Below, in pieces: positions 12,854 to 25,660 of a stretch of DNA of 64,000 bases; the stretch's first letter is position 1, and each line of letters begins with the position of its first letter. A model generated the notes under the pieces. The model was not told the DNA's origin. It ran no database searches and saw only the letters and a list, made by a program, of their open reading frames with translations. The stretch is from Adineta steineri. Its lineage: Eukaryota; Rotifera; Eurotatoria; Adinetida; Adinetidae. The position numbers and the translations under genes are program-made. Where the stretch lies: NCBI GenBank assembly GCA_905250115.1, contig CAJNOI010000064.1, positions 307,268 to 371,267 on the forward strand. The letters run 5' to 3'.

Positions 12854-13723
12854 ATGACTTTAACTGATTCCAATATGGATGATTTATCTAAAAATCTTGC
12901 TACAATAACGCTTGAACAAGAAGCCAATACAAACATATCACAAGCAAGTAATTATTATGAATTACGAGGAGGTACAAAAACAGTGAATTTTGCTCGCCTT
13001 GAAAAAGGTCTTCTCTTATTTATTTACATTCATGAAACTACAAAAGACACTCTTCATATGGAAACACTATTATGGGATCGACGTTTATGTATCAATATAG
13101 TAAAATATGGTGATTGTTCTAAATCAAACCATCAATTTCATTATGAACATAACAGTCCCTATCGTCAACCGAATATATGTGCTTTTTGGTATACACAATC
13201 ATGTACACAGCAAAACAAATGTCGATATAGTCATGAATTTCAAAACTTATCTCAGTATCATAAGTATATTCTTAATAATACAGATAATATGATATGTAAA
13301 CTTATTCGATTTATTCGAAATTTTGCTGGACATTATATTGATTCATCTATAACAGATAAAAATGATATTCAAGAACTTCATAAAGAAATTGTTCTATTAA
13401 TGGTACATCTTGTACATAATTTAAGTCCTAAACGAAATAATTCAATTGATCATTTAAATCTTTTTCTTGAAGCAACTACGATTAAACAATTAATTCCACA
13501 AGATAATCTACTTGAAGAACTAGAAAAACCATATAATGTACCGGAAGTATTTTTTAAATCAAATATAAATTTTACTACATATTGGTATAAACATGGCATG
13601 AATAAACGTTCTATTAATTTTAATCAAATATCTAATGAATTAAAAACATTTTTTAATGGTATTTTTGTCGGTTTTTATGAAGGACGTTTAAAATCACGTG
13701 GTGCATCAGCTGCATGGGATTGA
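12854..13723 (+). CDS. CCCH zinc-finger protein
   Basis: This is a single-exon gene of 289 residues starting at MTLTDSNMDD. A complete CCCH finger with spacing C-x7-C-x5-C-x3-H lies at C109, C117, C123 and H127 (CAFWYTQSC...CRYSH). Just before it, C79 and C88 followed by H-x-F-H-Y-E-H look like a degenerate first finger in which the third cysteine is replaced. Tandem CCCH fingers usually bind single-stranded RNA, so an RNA-binding or mRNA-turnover role is likely. Residues 140-289 are helical, without a domain I recognise, and end in KSRGASAAWD. No intron is seen, and the 5' neighbour is far away. Confidence 0.78.
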   Translation: MTLTDSNMDDLSKNLATITLEQEANTNISQASNYYELRGGTKTVNFARLEKGLLLFIYIHETTKDTLHMETLLWDRRLCINIVKYGDCSKSNHQFHYEHNSPYRQPNICAFWYTQSCTQQNKCRYSHEFQNLSQYHKYILNNTDNMICKLIRFIRNFAGHYIDSSITDKNDIQELHKEIVLLMVHLVHNLSPKRNNSIDHLNLFLEATTIKQLIPQDNLLEELEKPYNVPEVFFKSNINFTTYWYKHGMNKRSINFNQISNELKTFFNGIFVGFYEGRLKSRGASAAWD

Positions 13724-13880
13724 ACAATTTTAATCCGAAATATTTGTTGAATGTTAATTTTATATTTAATTAAAATAGATAATAAATAAGAACAAAGAAA
13801 CGATGTGAGTATGGGTGATATTGTTCTACATTGAAAACTTAAGAGTATATTTTATTAACTTGAAAAATCTTCTCGATTTT

Positions 13881-15823
13881 TTAATTATTAATTTTACCTA
13901 ACCATATACTAAGAAGTTGATCGTCATATCTGTATGTTGAATTAATTCTTTTTTCCATAAGCCATGTTAAGAAATCTTCTAAGAAATATTTCATTTTACC
14001 AAATATTTCAAATGTAATACTCGATAAATGTGTAAGTTGTTCAATAATAAATTTCATATCATCAATATCTCGAACTACTGTACGTAAATATTTTATATGA
14101 TTTGGTACTAATAAGCAAATAATTTCTGCACTCGTTAGACAATTATCAATTCTCACTGATTGTAAATTATATAATTGATTTAATAAATTTGTAATATTTG
14201 TAAGTTTATCTAAAGCATATTCATTTTCAAGATCAATACTAATTGATAATTCACTAATAGATGATAAATTAATAAATGTTGAAAGATATTCTGTTGAACC
14301 AGTTGGCCATTCATTTTCAATGCAAAGCGATAAGGCATTTAATTTACGAAAAGATGGGTTCTGTGATAATATATTCTATAAAAAATAAAAATAATTATTT
14401 CGATATTCTAAATCTAATTTATTTTCGTTAGGCTTTCCTTGTATTAAGAACTGTGTGTATAGACAAAAGTGTCCAAGAATTGACTTCTCTCAGCAAATGT
14501 TTTAAGCTCAATGCATTCAAAGACGTATCTCGTTGTTAATATCTGGCTCGTGCTTCTGTACGGACGTAACTTCCGGAAGACTATATGATCAAGAATCAAT
14601 AACATGCTCACAGTCGGATATCTTTTGTGATAATTATTGTCTTATATAAATACCTTTTTATTATCATCTTGGTTAACCATCGAAATAGTTAAATTTATGT
14701 GCATACTATAAACATTATCAGTCATTGAGATATCATTATAAAAATTTGAATAGGTCGAATAGGATATTTTATTTTTATTCGGACATAATCTTACATTTGA
14801 TTTGCATATTGGTAGTGAATAAAGAGTATAATTATTTGTATCTATAAAATAACAGCAAACGACAAACCATTGTTTATGTTCAATCCAAAATGGTGTTCGA
14901 AAAGGAGTAATTAAAGATTCGATATCATTCGAATTTTTCCATAGCATACTTGTATTACCACAAAAAGCAAATTCAAATTTTTTTAATTTTAATAAATTTT
15001 TTTGAATAAATTTTTCCCAACGAAAACCATCAAAGAAATAATCTCCTCCAACTATATGAAAATGTTCTAATAAAGGAAATAAACATAAAAGTAATTCACA
15101 ATTATCCATATTTAATTTACTATCATTAAAACTTAATGAAATTAATTGTAAATAATGTATTGAACAATCAATAATATCGTTTTTATGAATAATACAATCT
15201 TGTAATACAAATTTTTTTAATAGTAATAAATTAGAAATTATTGTAGAAAATTGTGTAAAATTTAGAGTATTAGATATGATTAAAGTTTGAAGTAGACATT
15301 GATTAGACCATAATAAATCTTTTGGTGATAAATTAAAATCAAGATAACGAAGATTTTTATTAGAAATTATTGAAGATAGTAATGATATTGTTTGAGAATT
15401 TTGAAGAGTACTTTTAAGAAAAGTAAATGATAATGATGAAATTGTATTTTTAAATTGAAAAATAGTATAAAAATCATCTTCATCAATTTTATTCAGCGTT
15501 AGGGAACGTAAACGAATAAATTGTTGAATTGAAAATATTGAAAGAAAACATTTGATTTGATCTGGTGTTTGTTTATTATTTGAAAGTGTTAATGATATAA
15601 TATTTTCTGGATGAATTGAATGACAAATTAAATGAAAATATCGTTTTGATATTGATTTAAAATTAAGTTTATATTGATTATATGTATGTATAATAGTTTG
15701 AAATCGTTTACAAGTATATCCAAATGAAAATAAAATAGTTTCATTATCTAATGTGTCTAATATACGATAGATTAATTCCACTGGAAGTGTGCAAATTGAT
15801 GGAGTATGATTGTTAGTAGACAT
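13881..15823 (-). CDS. F-box protein with leucine-rich C-terminal region
   Basis: Two exons join in frame at 15823-14654 and 14375-13881 (554 residues; intron 278 nt). The F-box lies at residues about 12-50: LPVELIYRILDTLDNE...CKRFQTII, where the F-box contacts SKP1. The rest is a long array of degenerate leucine-rich strands, the substrate-binding part in F-box/LRR proteins of SCF ubiquitin ligases. It belongs to the same bdelloid expansion as the gene at 41666-43522; both share 'F-WIEH-HRW' style blocks (here FWIEHKQWFVVC). The substrate is unknown. Confidence 0.8.
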
Positions 15824-18253
15824 TTTATGACATGCAAGTTATTTTTATGTTTGTGAAGTTTATTGTTGAGAGAAGTAAAGAAATCTTTTTTCGTTCGTTG
15901 GAAGAGAAAGAACAGAATGAAAGTATTTAAAGAAGACGATGTAAATCGAAGTGACATGTTAATTTTATTTTACTTAGAAAGTAAAATGATTCATTCTACT
16001 TTATCCAATAAACCGAGAATAATATAATATAACGATGAGAAAGCATAACAAGTAATACGCGTCTATGAACTCGATTAGGTGTTTCTTGTAAAAATATTAT
16101 TTATGTACTACCGATTCTTGTCACTCCTCTCATGAGTTGTGCGAGCAAAGGAAACTCGGATTCAAGTTCTTCATATCGAAATACCTCCAAAAAATCTTTT
16201 TTTTCTTAAGTCTGGAGTTTTGTTTTTCTCGCACTAATCTTTAATCAATCGGTGAAGTGCGGATATCCAAGCAAGCAGATCATCTATATTTGCTAATCTC
16301 TTCTCTATAAGAAAAAGAATAATTTTCATGTATTAGTTTTGAAAGAGTTATCATTTTGTCTTTTAATCTCCAAGTAATCGCCCAAAATATTCAGCAACGA
16401 TTTCCTTCAGTCATACGTCGTTCAATAGAGGACATCGAGATAGTAAGAAGCATAAAAGTATTTGAATTGACAATCCTTTCTTGAAAAGTTAGAACCTGTT
16501 GGATCTTTATATAGAACTCTCTTTATCTAAACTATTGTTGAATTTTCATGTCTCTTGTGCGATATTCCATAATTATACCAACTGATTATCTAGTTTTCAT
16601 CACTAGAATCAGCTGTCGAGATCTACAAGCTAACATATTTCCTATTCGAAATGAAGAATTACAGTTGAGAACTTTCTCTTATGATAATTTAAATAAAATG
16701 AAACTGTATATAGTCATTTTTATTTATACCATAAAAAGTTATATAGAGTATTAATCAATGTTATTCTTAGAACTAAACTTCAACATTATTATATACATTG
16801 GATTATATTTCCATTGAAAACGAGCGTCTTTATATTATTCATATTATTATACAGAAAACTACCTTCAAAAGATTGAAACCAAACTGAAATATTGTTTAAA
16901 TATGTTACTTTCGTAGAAATTAATCTCAAATAGAAGTGCAACATCAAGACAATGAAGATTTGAAAATTTATCATAAAGAAGATTAAAATTTTATAAGGAC
17001 ATATTTTTCTATAACTGTTTTCGAAAATTTCAACACATTTATATGATCGATAAAGTGATTTTATATCGAATATAAATGAAAATGTATCGAGAAAGACGTG
17101 TATAATTTGTTTAACATTATTATCATTTCTTTGAATTTCTAAATTTAATTGATGAGTTTGTAAATAAATATAAATAAGTTGATTATTATGTCATATTATA
17201 GAATATATCATAAAAGTTGGGTTTTTTTCCATCTACGCGCCATTCTCTTTCTTTTCTATATATGTACGTATACTCTTTAATCCTTTTAAACAAGCGATTT
17301 TTTTTCGACTGTTTCAGTTGATTTCTTCCTATCAATTCTTAGTATACTATATATTAAGAATGTGCGAAAATAATGATAATAGGGACGGATGCTCAAGATA
17401 CATCATAACATCAAATAAACTATATATACATCAACGTACAACGGGGTGAATATTGATTAAAGAAATTATTCTACGAATACGATAAATATTTGACTCCATC
17501 CAGTAAAAATTCATTTGATAATATTTCCAGTTCAATTTTTTTATTTATTTGAAAAAGTAAAACTTGTCATCTTCAATATTTTTTTCTTTTCAGGTGACGT
17601 GCGTTACTCTCGTATTAATATAACATGTGGTCTATGATAGATGTTATATATTGTTTATTTATCATATTTTACTACGGAATGGAAATATTTATTTTATGTG
17701 TTATGAAAAAAATTTTATATCTCTTTCCATTATTTATATTGATAGTAAATTTTATTCTAACGATTGCACATAATCATTTTTTTGATAATCAATATTTAGT
17801 TTTTCTCATCTTTACATGTAATTATTAATAATCGAGTATTTAATATTTTTTAAATAAAATCAATCAAGATATAAAATGCATATCTTCTATATTATTAGAA
17901 TTTCAATAAATTATGATTAAGTAAGAATAACTTTGTAAACGATAATTTAATGAATTAATAAATATTGATTGACTATTTAATGAATATGGTATTATGGAAA
18001 GTTGTTGATATATTATTTCATATCTGTTTATTGCAAAATAAAATAGAAGACAGGAGATGAGAATATTTGACTTGACAAAAACGCGAGAAAAAATGAAGAT
18101 AAACAGACACTAGTTTTTCTTTCGAATGATTTATAATCAAATTGTGCATACAGCACTCATCAATAAATGTATAAGAATACATATCTCTGTGCTGCAGAAT
18201 AGTAGTCTGTGTTAGCGATGACTCAAGTCATCACTCTTTCTATGCATGTTTTA
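15824..18253. other. Gene-poor AT-rich stretch
   Basis: About 2.4 kb without a supportable gene. Short open stretches on both strands (for example 16548-16754 and 17625-17828) consist of AT-driven residues and have no splice context. I see no RNA gene or transposon ends. Confidence 0.5.
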
Positions 18254-18410
18254 TTAAAAATGTGATACGTAATCACATTTTTCCCCTTTTCTTTTCTTTT
18301 TCTTTTGAGTTAAAAATGTAATCATATATTACATTTTTCCCTTTTTCGTTTCTTTTTCTTTGAGTTAAAAATGTAATCATATATTACATTTTTTCCTTCT
18401 TTTCTTTTGG
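18254..18410. repeat. Three tandem 55-56 bp units, each with a hairpin
   Basis: Three head-to-tail units each carry an imperfect palindrome, AATGTAATC-ATAT-ATTACATT in the last two and AATGTGATACGTAATCACATT in the first. Each palindrome is followed by a pyrimidine-rich stretch (CCCTTTTCTTTTC and similar). The compensated G/C change in the first unit keeps the stem pairing. Confidence 0.7.
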
Positions 18411-18482
18411 TATATATACCATTCATTTTCTTTGATAAGAATACGTGTTCCTTGTATTAAATAAAATCTATGAGATATACTC

Positions 18483-18586
18483 ATATACAATTTTATTTAT
18501 TCTCTCGTAGCCCTACAGACAGGCTAACANNNNNNNNNNATATACAATTTTATTTATTCTCTCGTAGCCCTACAGACAGGCTAACA
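18483..18586. other. Assembly gap (18530-18539) flanked by identical 47-bp copies
   Basis: The 10-N gap is bordered by the same 47 bases on both sides (18483-18529 and 18540-18586, ending GACAGGCTAACA). This is what two overlapping contig ends joined without merging look like. Confidence 0.85.
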
Positions 18587-19042
18587 GTCTGTGAAACTGA
18601 TAAACTTTTTTTTATTCTTAGAAGAATTATGAAGATAAATTAAAATATAAAATTAATGTAATTATAAATTTATCGTCAATAACTGTAATATATGAAAAAT
18701 GATTAGTCTTTTTTTTCATTAAAAATCAATAAGAATGTTACTGTGACATAATGATGAAACGCATGTACTGTTGATTATGATTAATAATTATTCATTGATT
18801 TTTATTTACGAATATACTTACAAAAATATATTGTACAGTGAGTCATAACTGTGTTTTGTCGTTAAGTTTTATCTTATAAATACATTGTCATTGATTTGGT
18901 AAGGGTTTGCTCTAATCCAAACATAATTCTTTCCTTTGTTTGTGAGCAATCAACCATTTCACGCTCGTTTTTTTATACACAATGTCTTCTTGTCAACAAT
19001 GATTTACTCTGTCTCTCATATATTTATACTAAGCACTTCCAT

Positions 19043-19052
19043 GATATATATA
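19043..19052 (+). promoter_or_regulatory. TATA box of the 44-residue mini-gene
   Basis: ATATATATAAGG lies about 165 bp before the ATG. It sits about 60 bp before a likely 5'-UTR donor (GTACGT near 19109), in the right position for transcription of the spliced mini-gene at 19215-19401. Confidence 0.45.
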
Positions 19053-19214
19053 AGGTCAGCAATTTTTTATCATAAAATCACATTCATTATCTCATCCTTA
19101 TAATCAAGTACGTATTTCTTTGAAGTACATATCTGATTATATACGTTATTATTGTTGTATTTATTTTAGAACCTTTATCGTCTCCCTCTATTCTCAATAC
19201 TTTCTTGAATAATC

Positions 19215-19401
19215 ATGGTGAGTTTTTCATCTTTTTACAGTGATATTTTTATTAAAAATTTTATTCTAGGCCTTTCAATCTGACTATTCATCATTTGCAG
19301 TACCAGCATCCAGTTGTCCAAATTGTGTATTTGGACACACATTGCCAATGGCACTGCCACTCTCCTTTCCGCCAATGTTCTATGATCCAACTCTTTATTA
19401 A
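19215..19401 (+). CDS. Small spliced gene, 44 residues, unknown
   Basis: The ATG at 19215-19217 is followed at once by a strong donor (GTGAGT). A 52-nt intron ends in TTATTCTAG at 19269, and the second exon (19270-19401) runs GCC...TAT-TAA. The product is 44 residues: a hydrophilic start (AFQSDYSSF), a CPNC motif, then a proline/methionine-rich tail (TLPMALPLSFPP) ending FYDPTLY. A TATA box and a likely 5'-UTR intron (GTACGT near 19109; TATTTTAG near 19170) lie upstream, and AATAAAATAAAAG follows near 19488. No family is recognised. The intron/exon grammar makes a real gene likely, but the coding frame is short and unproven. Confidence 0.5.
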
Positions 19402-20101
19402 TCTATATTTAACAGCATCTCTTACCATCTGATGTGTTAGAAAAGTTATAATAATGTGTATCATTCATAAATGTAATTTTATTTATTAAAATAAAATAAA
19501 AGAAAGAAACAGCTAATCATTCATATTTTATTCCTGTTCGAATACGAAATATCTATTGAATTTTAAATTAAAATAAGAAAGAAATAATAGTCATTCGAAC
19601 TAAATCGATCAGATTGTATATCAGACATTCACGAAAAATTTTATGAAATATATAATGTAAATAACGGTCTAAGAAAGAAATAGATTTGATCTGTTTTTTA
19701 TAACCACACCCTATCATCGTCATATTTCGATAGATAAATATGCATACTGTCAAATATTTCGAATGACGAAAGAAAGAAAACAAATGATCCTATTAATAAA
19801 AGTACAAAAGAAAAAAATACGTGATATAAAATGAATAAAATAAACAAACGTCCTTTCATATTCTTGATATGTTATCGCAATATATATTTTGATTTTAACT
19901 ACAATATTGTGTGATATTTCATTTCAAAATATCAACACAATTAACAATAGACAGAAGAAGAAAAAAATGATTTGATGGTTATCAAAAATATGCCTTGTCG
20001 TATAAAGAAAAGAGAAAATATGGGTGTATATCATGTTATTCATACAAAAATTTAATGTGATATGTTAATACAATATCATTGATGGGACAAAACGTAAATA
20101 A
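19402..20101. other. Intergenic, AT-rich
   Basis: This is the 3' flank of the mini-gene with a possible poly(A) signal near 19488. I see no other gene. Confidence 0.5.
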
Positions 20102-20427
20102 TGCGAAAATTTTAATTTTTTTATTGTGAAAAACAGTAAAATTATGAAATAATAAAATAACATCTATCATATCGGCATTTCGACCAAATTCAGTGGTCAT
20201 TAACAAGATACTCCTTATTCCAGCACTTATTTGTCTCTTTAATGATATTGTATTTATGTATTCGTGGAGTATAGAGACGCAATTATAATGATTATCGGTA
20301 TAGATGGTGGTGGTGGAGTATCTTGTTAATGACCACTGAAGTTGGTCGAAACGTCGATATGATAGATTTTATCCTATTATTTTATAATTTTACTGTTCTT
20401 TACAATAAAAAAATTAAAATTTTCGCA
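20102..20427. mobile_element. Palindromic MITE-like element with about 110-bp inverted arms
   Basis: The left arm (20102-20212) and right arm (20316-20427) are near-perfect reverse complements: TGCGAAAATTTTAA...GTGGTCATTAACAAGATACTCC on the left against GGAGTATCTTGTTAATGACC...TTTTCGCA on the right. About 100 bp lie between them. The arms differ by a few substitutions and small indels. No coding capacity is present. The structure fits a foldback or MITE-type non-autonomous DNA transposon; a target-site duplication is not obvious. Confidence 0.75.
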
Positions 20428-21688
20428 ATATGATATATATTTTCAATGATTACATCCATAAGTTTGTCTATTTTTCTATCGAATTAATCGATAAAATTCT
20501 ATATTGTTTTCTAGAAAAATCGATTTATCAAATAATCATCTATTTTCTTTAGAAATTATTAGGAATAATACTATATGACTTTGAAGGAATTATATATACG
20601 ATCTATTTTTATCTGAATTCTTAATACGTGTGATTGTAACTTTATCGATGAAATAAAATTATTACGAATTTATATACATTCAATTAAATAATGTGATAGA
20701 TATATTTTTTCTTAAATTTAATATTTATTTAGGATAAAATGTATTCAACGATTAGTAAAATATCGAGATTGAAAATCAATATTCATAAACGGTGCGCTTT
20801 ATATAGGAAGGAAGCAATTATTATCCCTGCAGAATCGACCTTGCACGACCCATGTTAATAATTAAAAATGATTCATTCAATGTATGACTTCCGAAATAAC
20901 AAGAATTTCATAATTTTCTTTAAATAACATTGTAAATATGCACATATTTCTATACGAGATTATTAACTATAATAACCCGTTATTCGATTTGAATGACATA
21001 TATTTTAATTATATTCTTAATATATATATATATGAATAGAATATTTACATTCATATCGATACGTCAAATAACCTGCAAATGAAAACATTCGCTTACATAG
21101 TAACAAAATCAGAAAAATGTTTATTTTCTATCATTTCTTTCTTTTACTCGTTCTGTTTTGATCAGACGAAAGCACGTGTACCACCGATAAACATATATAG
21201 TATAATGTTTTTCTTAACGATATAAGCAAAATCTATATTATTACAAGTGACATATTTCTTAAATTTAGTATTTGAAATGCAAAATATGCGTTTTTTATGC
21301 ACAATTTCAACGATACATCTTTACTCACAGATAAGTATCAAATATATTTTATTTTATTTATTGACCTAGTATTACTAAACTATTATTCAGATGCCTAATA
21401 AGAATTAAAAGATTTCGTAAACTACTATCGAAGCCTAACATATCAAGTTTTGCAAGGAATAAGATAGAGATAAATTTTGCTTAACAATGGTTTAGCTAAA
21501 AGTCTCTCGAATTTCGAATTTATCATAAAATATCCAATTAGATAAATCTTAATTTTGCTTTAAATAAGTGACTAATATTATTTTTATCAATGATTTATTT
21601 TATTTGCATCTTTAGGTAATAAAAAGGACAGTAATTATTATCTCAATATCTGTTTCTTCTTTTTCAGATTACGAATAATATCAAAAGA
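20428..21688. other. Intergenic, AT-rich
   Basis: This is the upstream flank of the nocturnin-like gene. A TTCTTTTTCAG tract ending near 21667 could be a 5'-UTR acceptor for that gene. Nothing else is recognisable. Confidence 0.5.
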
Positions 21689-22869
21689 ATGTCCACAGAC
21701 GTATCTTTAAAAGAGTAAGTAACTAAAAATTGACTAGAATAATTTTTATTTCTACCTGTATATTTTTATATGAAGAATAACTCAACATATATCACCAGCA
21801 AGTCTTAAAAGAGAATTTAGTGAGCATCATGTGACAACTCCACAAACACTTCATGTTCTTCAATGGAATGTTCTTGCTCAAGGTGATATACATTCATTCA
21901 TTCATTCATTTCAAAAACAAAAAATAATTTTTTTCATTAGGTTTATCCAATCCGGAAGGAAATTTTGTACGAGTTAAAAAAGAAACTGTATCTTTTGATA
22001 ATCGTAAATGGCGTATTCTTGAACAAATTCTAATTCGTCAACCTGATCTATTCGCATTAGAAGAAGCAGATATATATGAATGTTTTCTTAAAGAACATTT
22101 ATTAAAACATGGGTAAGATAAAATTCGATTTATTTATCTATTAAAATTGAATTATTTAGATATACTTGTTTTTTTACACCAAAACCAAAATCTCCATGTT
22201 TTGTATTTGAAAATGATTCTGATAATTTTAAAGGACCTGATGGTGTTCTTCTCTGTTATAAAACACAATTATTCGATGAAATTCATCGATATTATTATCA
22301 ACAATCCGATGATGATACACGAGGAAAACCGGTCAGTAATACCAAAATTCATTATTAATTTGCTAATTCTATGATTGATTGATTAGTTTTTTGCAATTCT
22401 TGAATTAAAACATAAATCATCATCGAAAAATATTATTTTTATTGGTACACATTTAAAATCAAAAAAATCATTTGCAGATCTACGTATTACTCAAACAGAC
22501 GCTATTCTTCAATATTTAACTAAAAATTATTCAACACAAAAACATGTGATTATTGCTGGTGATTTTAATGGTGAATCTGATGAGCCTTTCTATGATAGTA
22601 TATGTAAGACTGGTTTTTCTAGTGCCTATCGAACGTTATTAAATGACAGAGAACCTCCGTTTACAACATGGAAATTTCGAGCACATGATGAAGTTGAATT
22701 TGAACAATGTGGATGTATTGATTATATTTTTTATAAGCCAGAAGGTTTTGTACCAATATCAATATTAAAATTACCAACTAAAGAAGAAATTGGTGTTAAT
22801 GGTCTTCCATCAAATGAATATCCATCAGATCATTTAGCTATTGAAACAATTTTTAATATTAATCCTTGA
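21689..22869 (+). CDS. Nocturnin-like endonuclease/exonuclease/phosphatase-family enzyme
   Basis: Five exons join in frame: 21689-21714, 21803-21882, 21941-22112, 22160-22331 and 22387-22869 (310 residues). Motifs follow the nocturnin/CCR4 EEP order: QWNVLAQGL, ILIRQPDLFALEEAD (metal-binding Glu), FKGPDGVLL, FIGTHLKSKK, IIAGDFNG (catalytic Asp/Asn), FTTWKFR with CIDYIFY, and YPSDHLAIE (catalytic His). Length and order match nocturnin, which removes the 2' phosphate from NADP(H) in animals and was once considered a deadenylase. The first intron's acceptor is CAAG at 21802, chosen because the alternative CAG eight bases earlier gives an immediate stop. The catalytic set looks complete, so the gene is probably functional. 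The closest alternative is another CCR4-type EEP enzyme. Confidence 0.88.
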
Positions 22870-23048
22870 AATATGTTCATTTTTATTTTAAATATATTCT
22901 TAGAAACAAAAATAGCTGAGTAAACAAAATTTGTTTGATGTTATCGTAAAATTTAACATTTATAATGAATTGTATACTTCTCATTCTTTTCTTAGATAAA
23001 TAAAACAATACTTTATAAATAAATAAAAAAAGAATAAAGTTAATTAGA

Positions 23049-24638
23049 TTAGAGTTTCGTATATGTTCCAGTATTTGTATCAAAGATTAAAGTCATATTT
23101 GGCATTACAGAATCTGCTTGATCAAAAGAATACTGAATAAATGGGCCATTGCCTGAACCTAGGGTACGAAAAGATTTTATTTATTAATAATTATATCTTG
23201 TCGTATAATCTTACTTTGTACACCAACAGTACAGGTAATACCTCCATCACTTATATCATAGTAAATGTATTGAACAATCCCAGGCTTATCTTCGAAGAAA
23301 ACTACTTGAAAATGATAATATTCCGTTTCTTGTTGATAATGACTGCAGTAATATTCAAAGATGAGTGTTCGGTTTGACGAATCCCCTTGAATTTCATAAT
23401 ATATACCTTGTGATGTGTTAGCAAAAACATAGAGATCATCCCAATATGCAAAAACTGTTGTATCTGAGAATTCTTGGGCAGGAAGAGCAGTTTCAGACCA
23501 TATGCGGTCACATTTACCAAAACAGAGAACCTATATAATATAAAATTTATTACAAAATCGGAATTATTTCGAATAACAATTTTTGAAATAGCAATGATTA
23601 TTCTGATTTCTTTTTAATCATCTTACACCATTGGTTGTTACTTGAACAGAATCTGTTGTTGTATTATAAAGAGTAATATTAAAGGGAAGAGTTACATTAT
23701 AGAATCTATCATCAACGGATCCATTTACAGCAGCTGTAAAAATTGGAATTGCATTAGTTAATTGTACACTTGGTGCAACACTACATTTACCAGCAGAACA
23801 ACTTGTATAATTCATTGAACAAACATAACCAACTATACCACAATTATTAAAATCGATTAATATATTGACACAATTTCCAGTAGGTGTTTGTACAAATGGA
23901 TAAATACATGTAACTAAAGAGAAAATATGAAAATCTCTATCTCTTATATCGTAATACATACAAAAATATCAACGAAGATTTTCTCATATATATAACTATC
24001 TTTATGTTATTATTTAGTCAATCTAGATAAACTTTTTGTATATTCTCAGTAAAATCAGACACTTTAATATTTTTACTTCCTGTTGTTGTCGTTATTGATG
24101 TTGTTGTTCTCGTTGTAGTTGTAGTTGTTGTTGTCAATGTTACTGTCCACGTCTGGGTCGTTGGCTTTGTTGTGACAGTTATTAATGTTGATTTCACAGT
24201 GAATATTGTGGATGTATCTGAAGAATAATAAATATTAAAAATAGAATTCTTTTTCCCTTGAATGCTCTGATATATGGAATTCATATGACTGTCTGTTTAT
24301 GCAAACGAGACTAATTCATAATTCTTTGTAAACTTTTTACATAACTATCTTTTCGTTTGTCATTATACTTATGCTGAAATTAGTTTAAATGCTAATGTAA
24401 TTGTTGATACGAATTCATTCACTAACCTGGTATTATTGTCGTTGTTTCTCGACGTAGGAGTAAGAGAGGAAGAAGAATTGCCAGTGCTATTACCACACAG
24501 AGAAAAAAGAATATCAATATCCCAATTGCTCTACGCCTAATAAATAATAACAGTAGTTTTTCTACACAAATAATTCATTTCATCAAGTTTAGCATACCGC
24601 CTTTTCTTTGAAATTTCCTCCGAATCACTCATCGACAT
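23049..24638 (-). CDS. Type II membrane protein with Thr-rich stalk and Cys-containing ectodomain
   Basis: Six exons join in frame: 24638-24598, 24536-24427, 24217-24077, 23913-23627, 23530-23215 and 23158-23049 (334 residues). A cytosolic N-terminus MSMSDSEEISKKRRRRA is followed by a membrane helix (IGILIFFFLCVVIALAILL), then RRETTT and a long threonine-rich stalk. The ectodomain contains about nine cysteines (TCIYP, GNCVN, NNCGIVGYVC, SCSAGKC, LCFGKCD, EYYCSHY, ITC) and several N-glycosylation sites (NVT, NIT, NRT). No named domain is recognised. The layout resembles the gene at 61555-63139, which also has a basic N-terminus, one helix and a Thr-rich linker. A cell-surface role is inferred. 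Confidence 0.75.
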
Positions 24639-25533
24639 ATGATAAACAAAACTAATCTGCTTTTATTGATTAACCACTGCCAAATGACATATTTATATTG
24701 TACTTGAATATTTCCACTAGATCTATAGATCAAGAATTTGTATAGTCCCCTAAAATCTTTAATATTCAAATGTATTTTCACACATACCAATACATATTTA
24801 ACTGTTTGAGTGATTCATAGTAAAGTACAATAATACAACCTTATGAACTGATATTTTTGTCTAGTTGTATATTGTTGTACACCGGACAATTTTATAAAAT
24901 AATACTTTTCATCCTACTCTTAAGACATGTGTATATACATTTAAATCAAAAAAATCAGAAAATAAATACAGTGTATCGTTAAAATGAAAATAATACTTTA
25001 ATCAATATTTGATGAGATATTACACGTCTGTATATCGATGAAGTTTAAAGCAAAAGCAATAACCTTAACAACACGTAACACAATTTGTCCAATTGATTGC
25101 ATAAATCTTTTGTTTTGTGTCAACCTATCAAATATACATGTTTCTAGGTATATATGCAAAAAAATACACTATATAATACCTATAAACATAGAAACAACAA
25201 GTTTAATTCGAGATATTATATTTCAGATAAAATATTTTATCACATGACATTGAATCTCGAAGAAAACTGCATTGAAATATGTTGAATATACGTAGTATTT
25301 AATAAATATTCTATATAAATATATACAGAAGTATGCTAAATGACGATGAGAAGAGCTTTTCTTGGAATAAATTAATGTCATATATACAATAATTTTTTAA
25401 TAATCAAAAGATCATTACAAATCTAATTTAAACTGTGCCATAAAATATATTATAAAAGCAAATGAGATTCATATACTTTCTTTGATTATTTCATCTACTG
25501 AAAGGAGTTTTATGCTTCGAGCAGGTATTACAG
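24639..25533. other. Intergenic, AT-rich
   Basis: Upstream of the membrane-protein gene; no supportable exon. Confidence 0.5.
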
Positions 25534-25644
25534 AAAAAACGAGTTGATGTCCGTCCGTTCGTTCACTTCGATTGGCTGATTAAAACTTTAAATCCTTTCC
25601 TATCATACGAATTGACCGAAGGCTATCGAAGGTGCGGAATGTGA
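25534..25644 (+). pseudogene. Isolated coding-like exon, unrecognised
   Basis: After an AG at 25532-25533, 36 codons read KKRVDVRPFVHFDWLIKTLN and on to a TGA at 25642-25644. The codon use and mixed residues look like real protein, unlike the surrounding AT-rich frames. No upstream exon in phase is visible. It is probably the tail of a decayed gene. Confidence 0.35.
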
Positions 25645-25660
25645 ATCTAGAGTTATTTCT

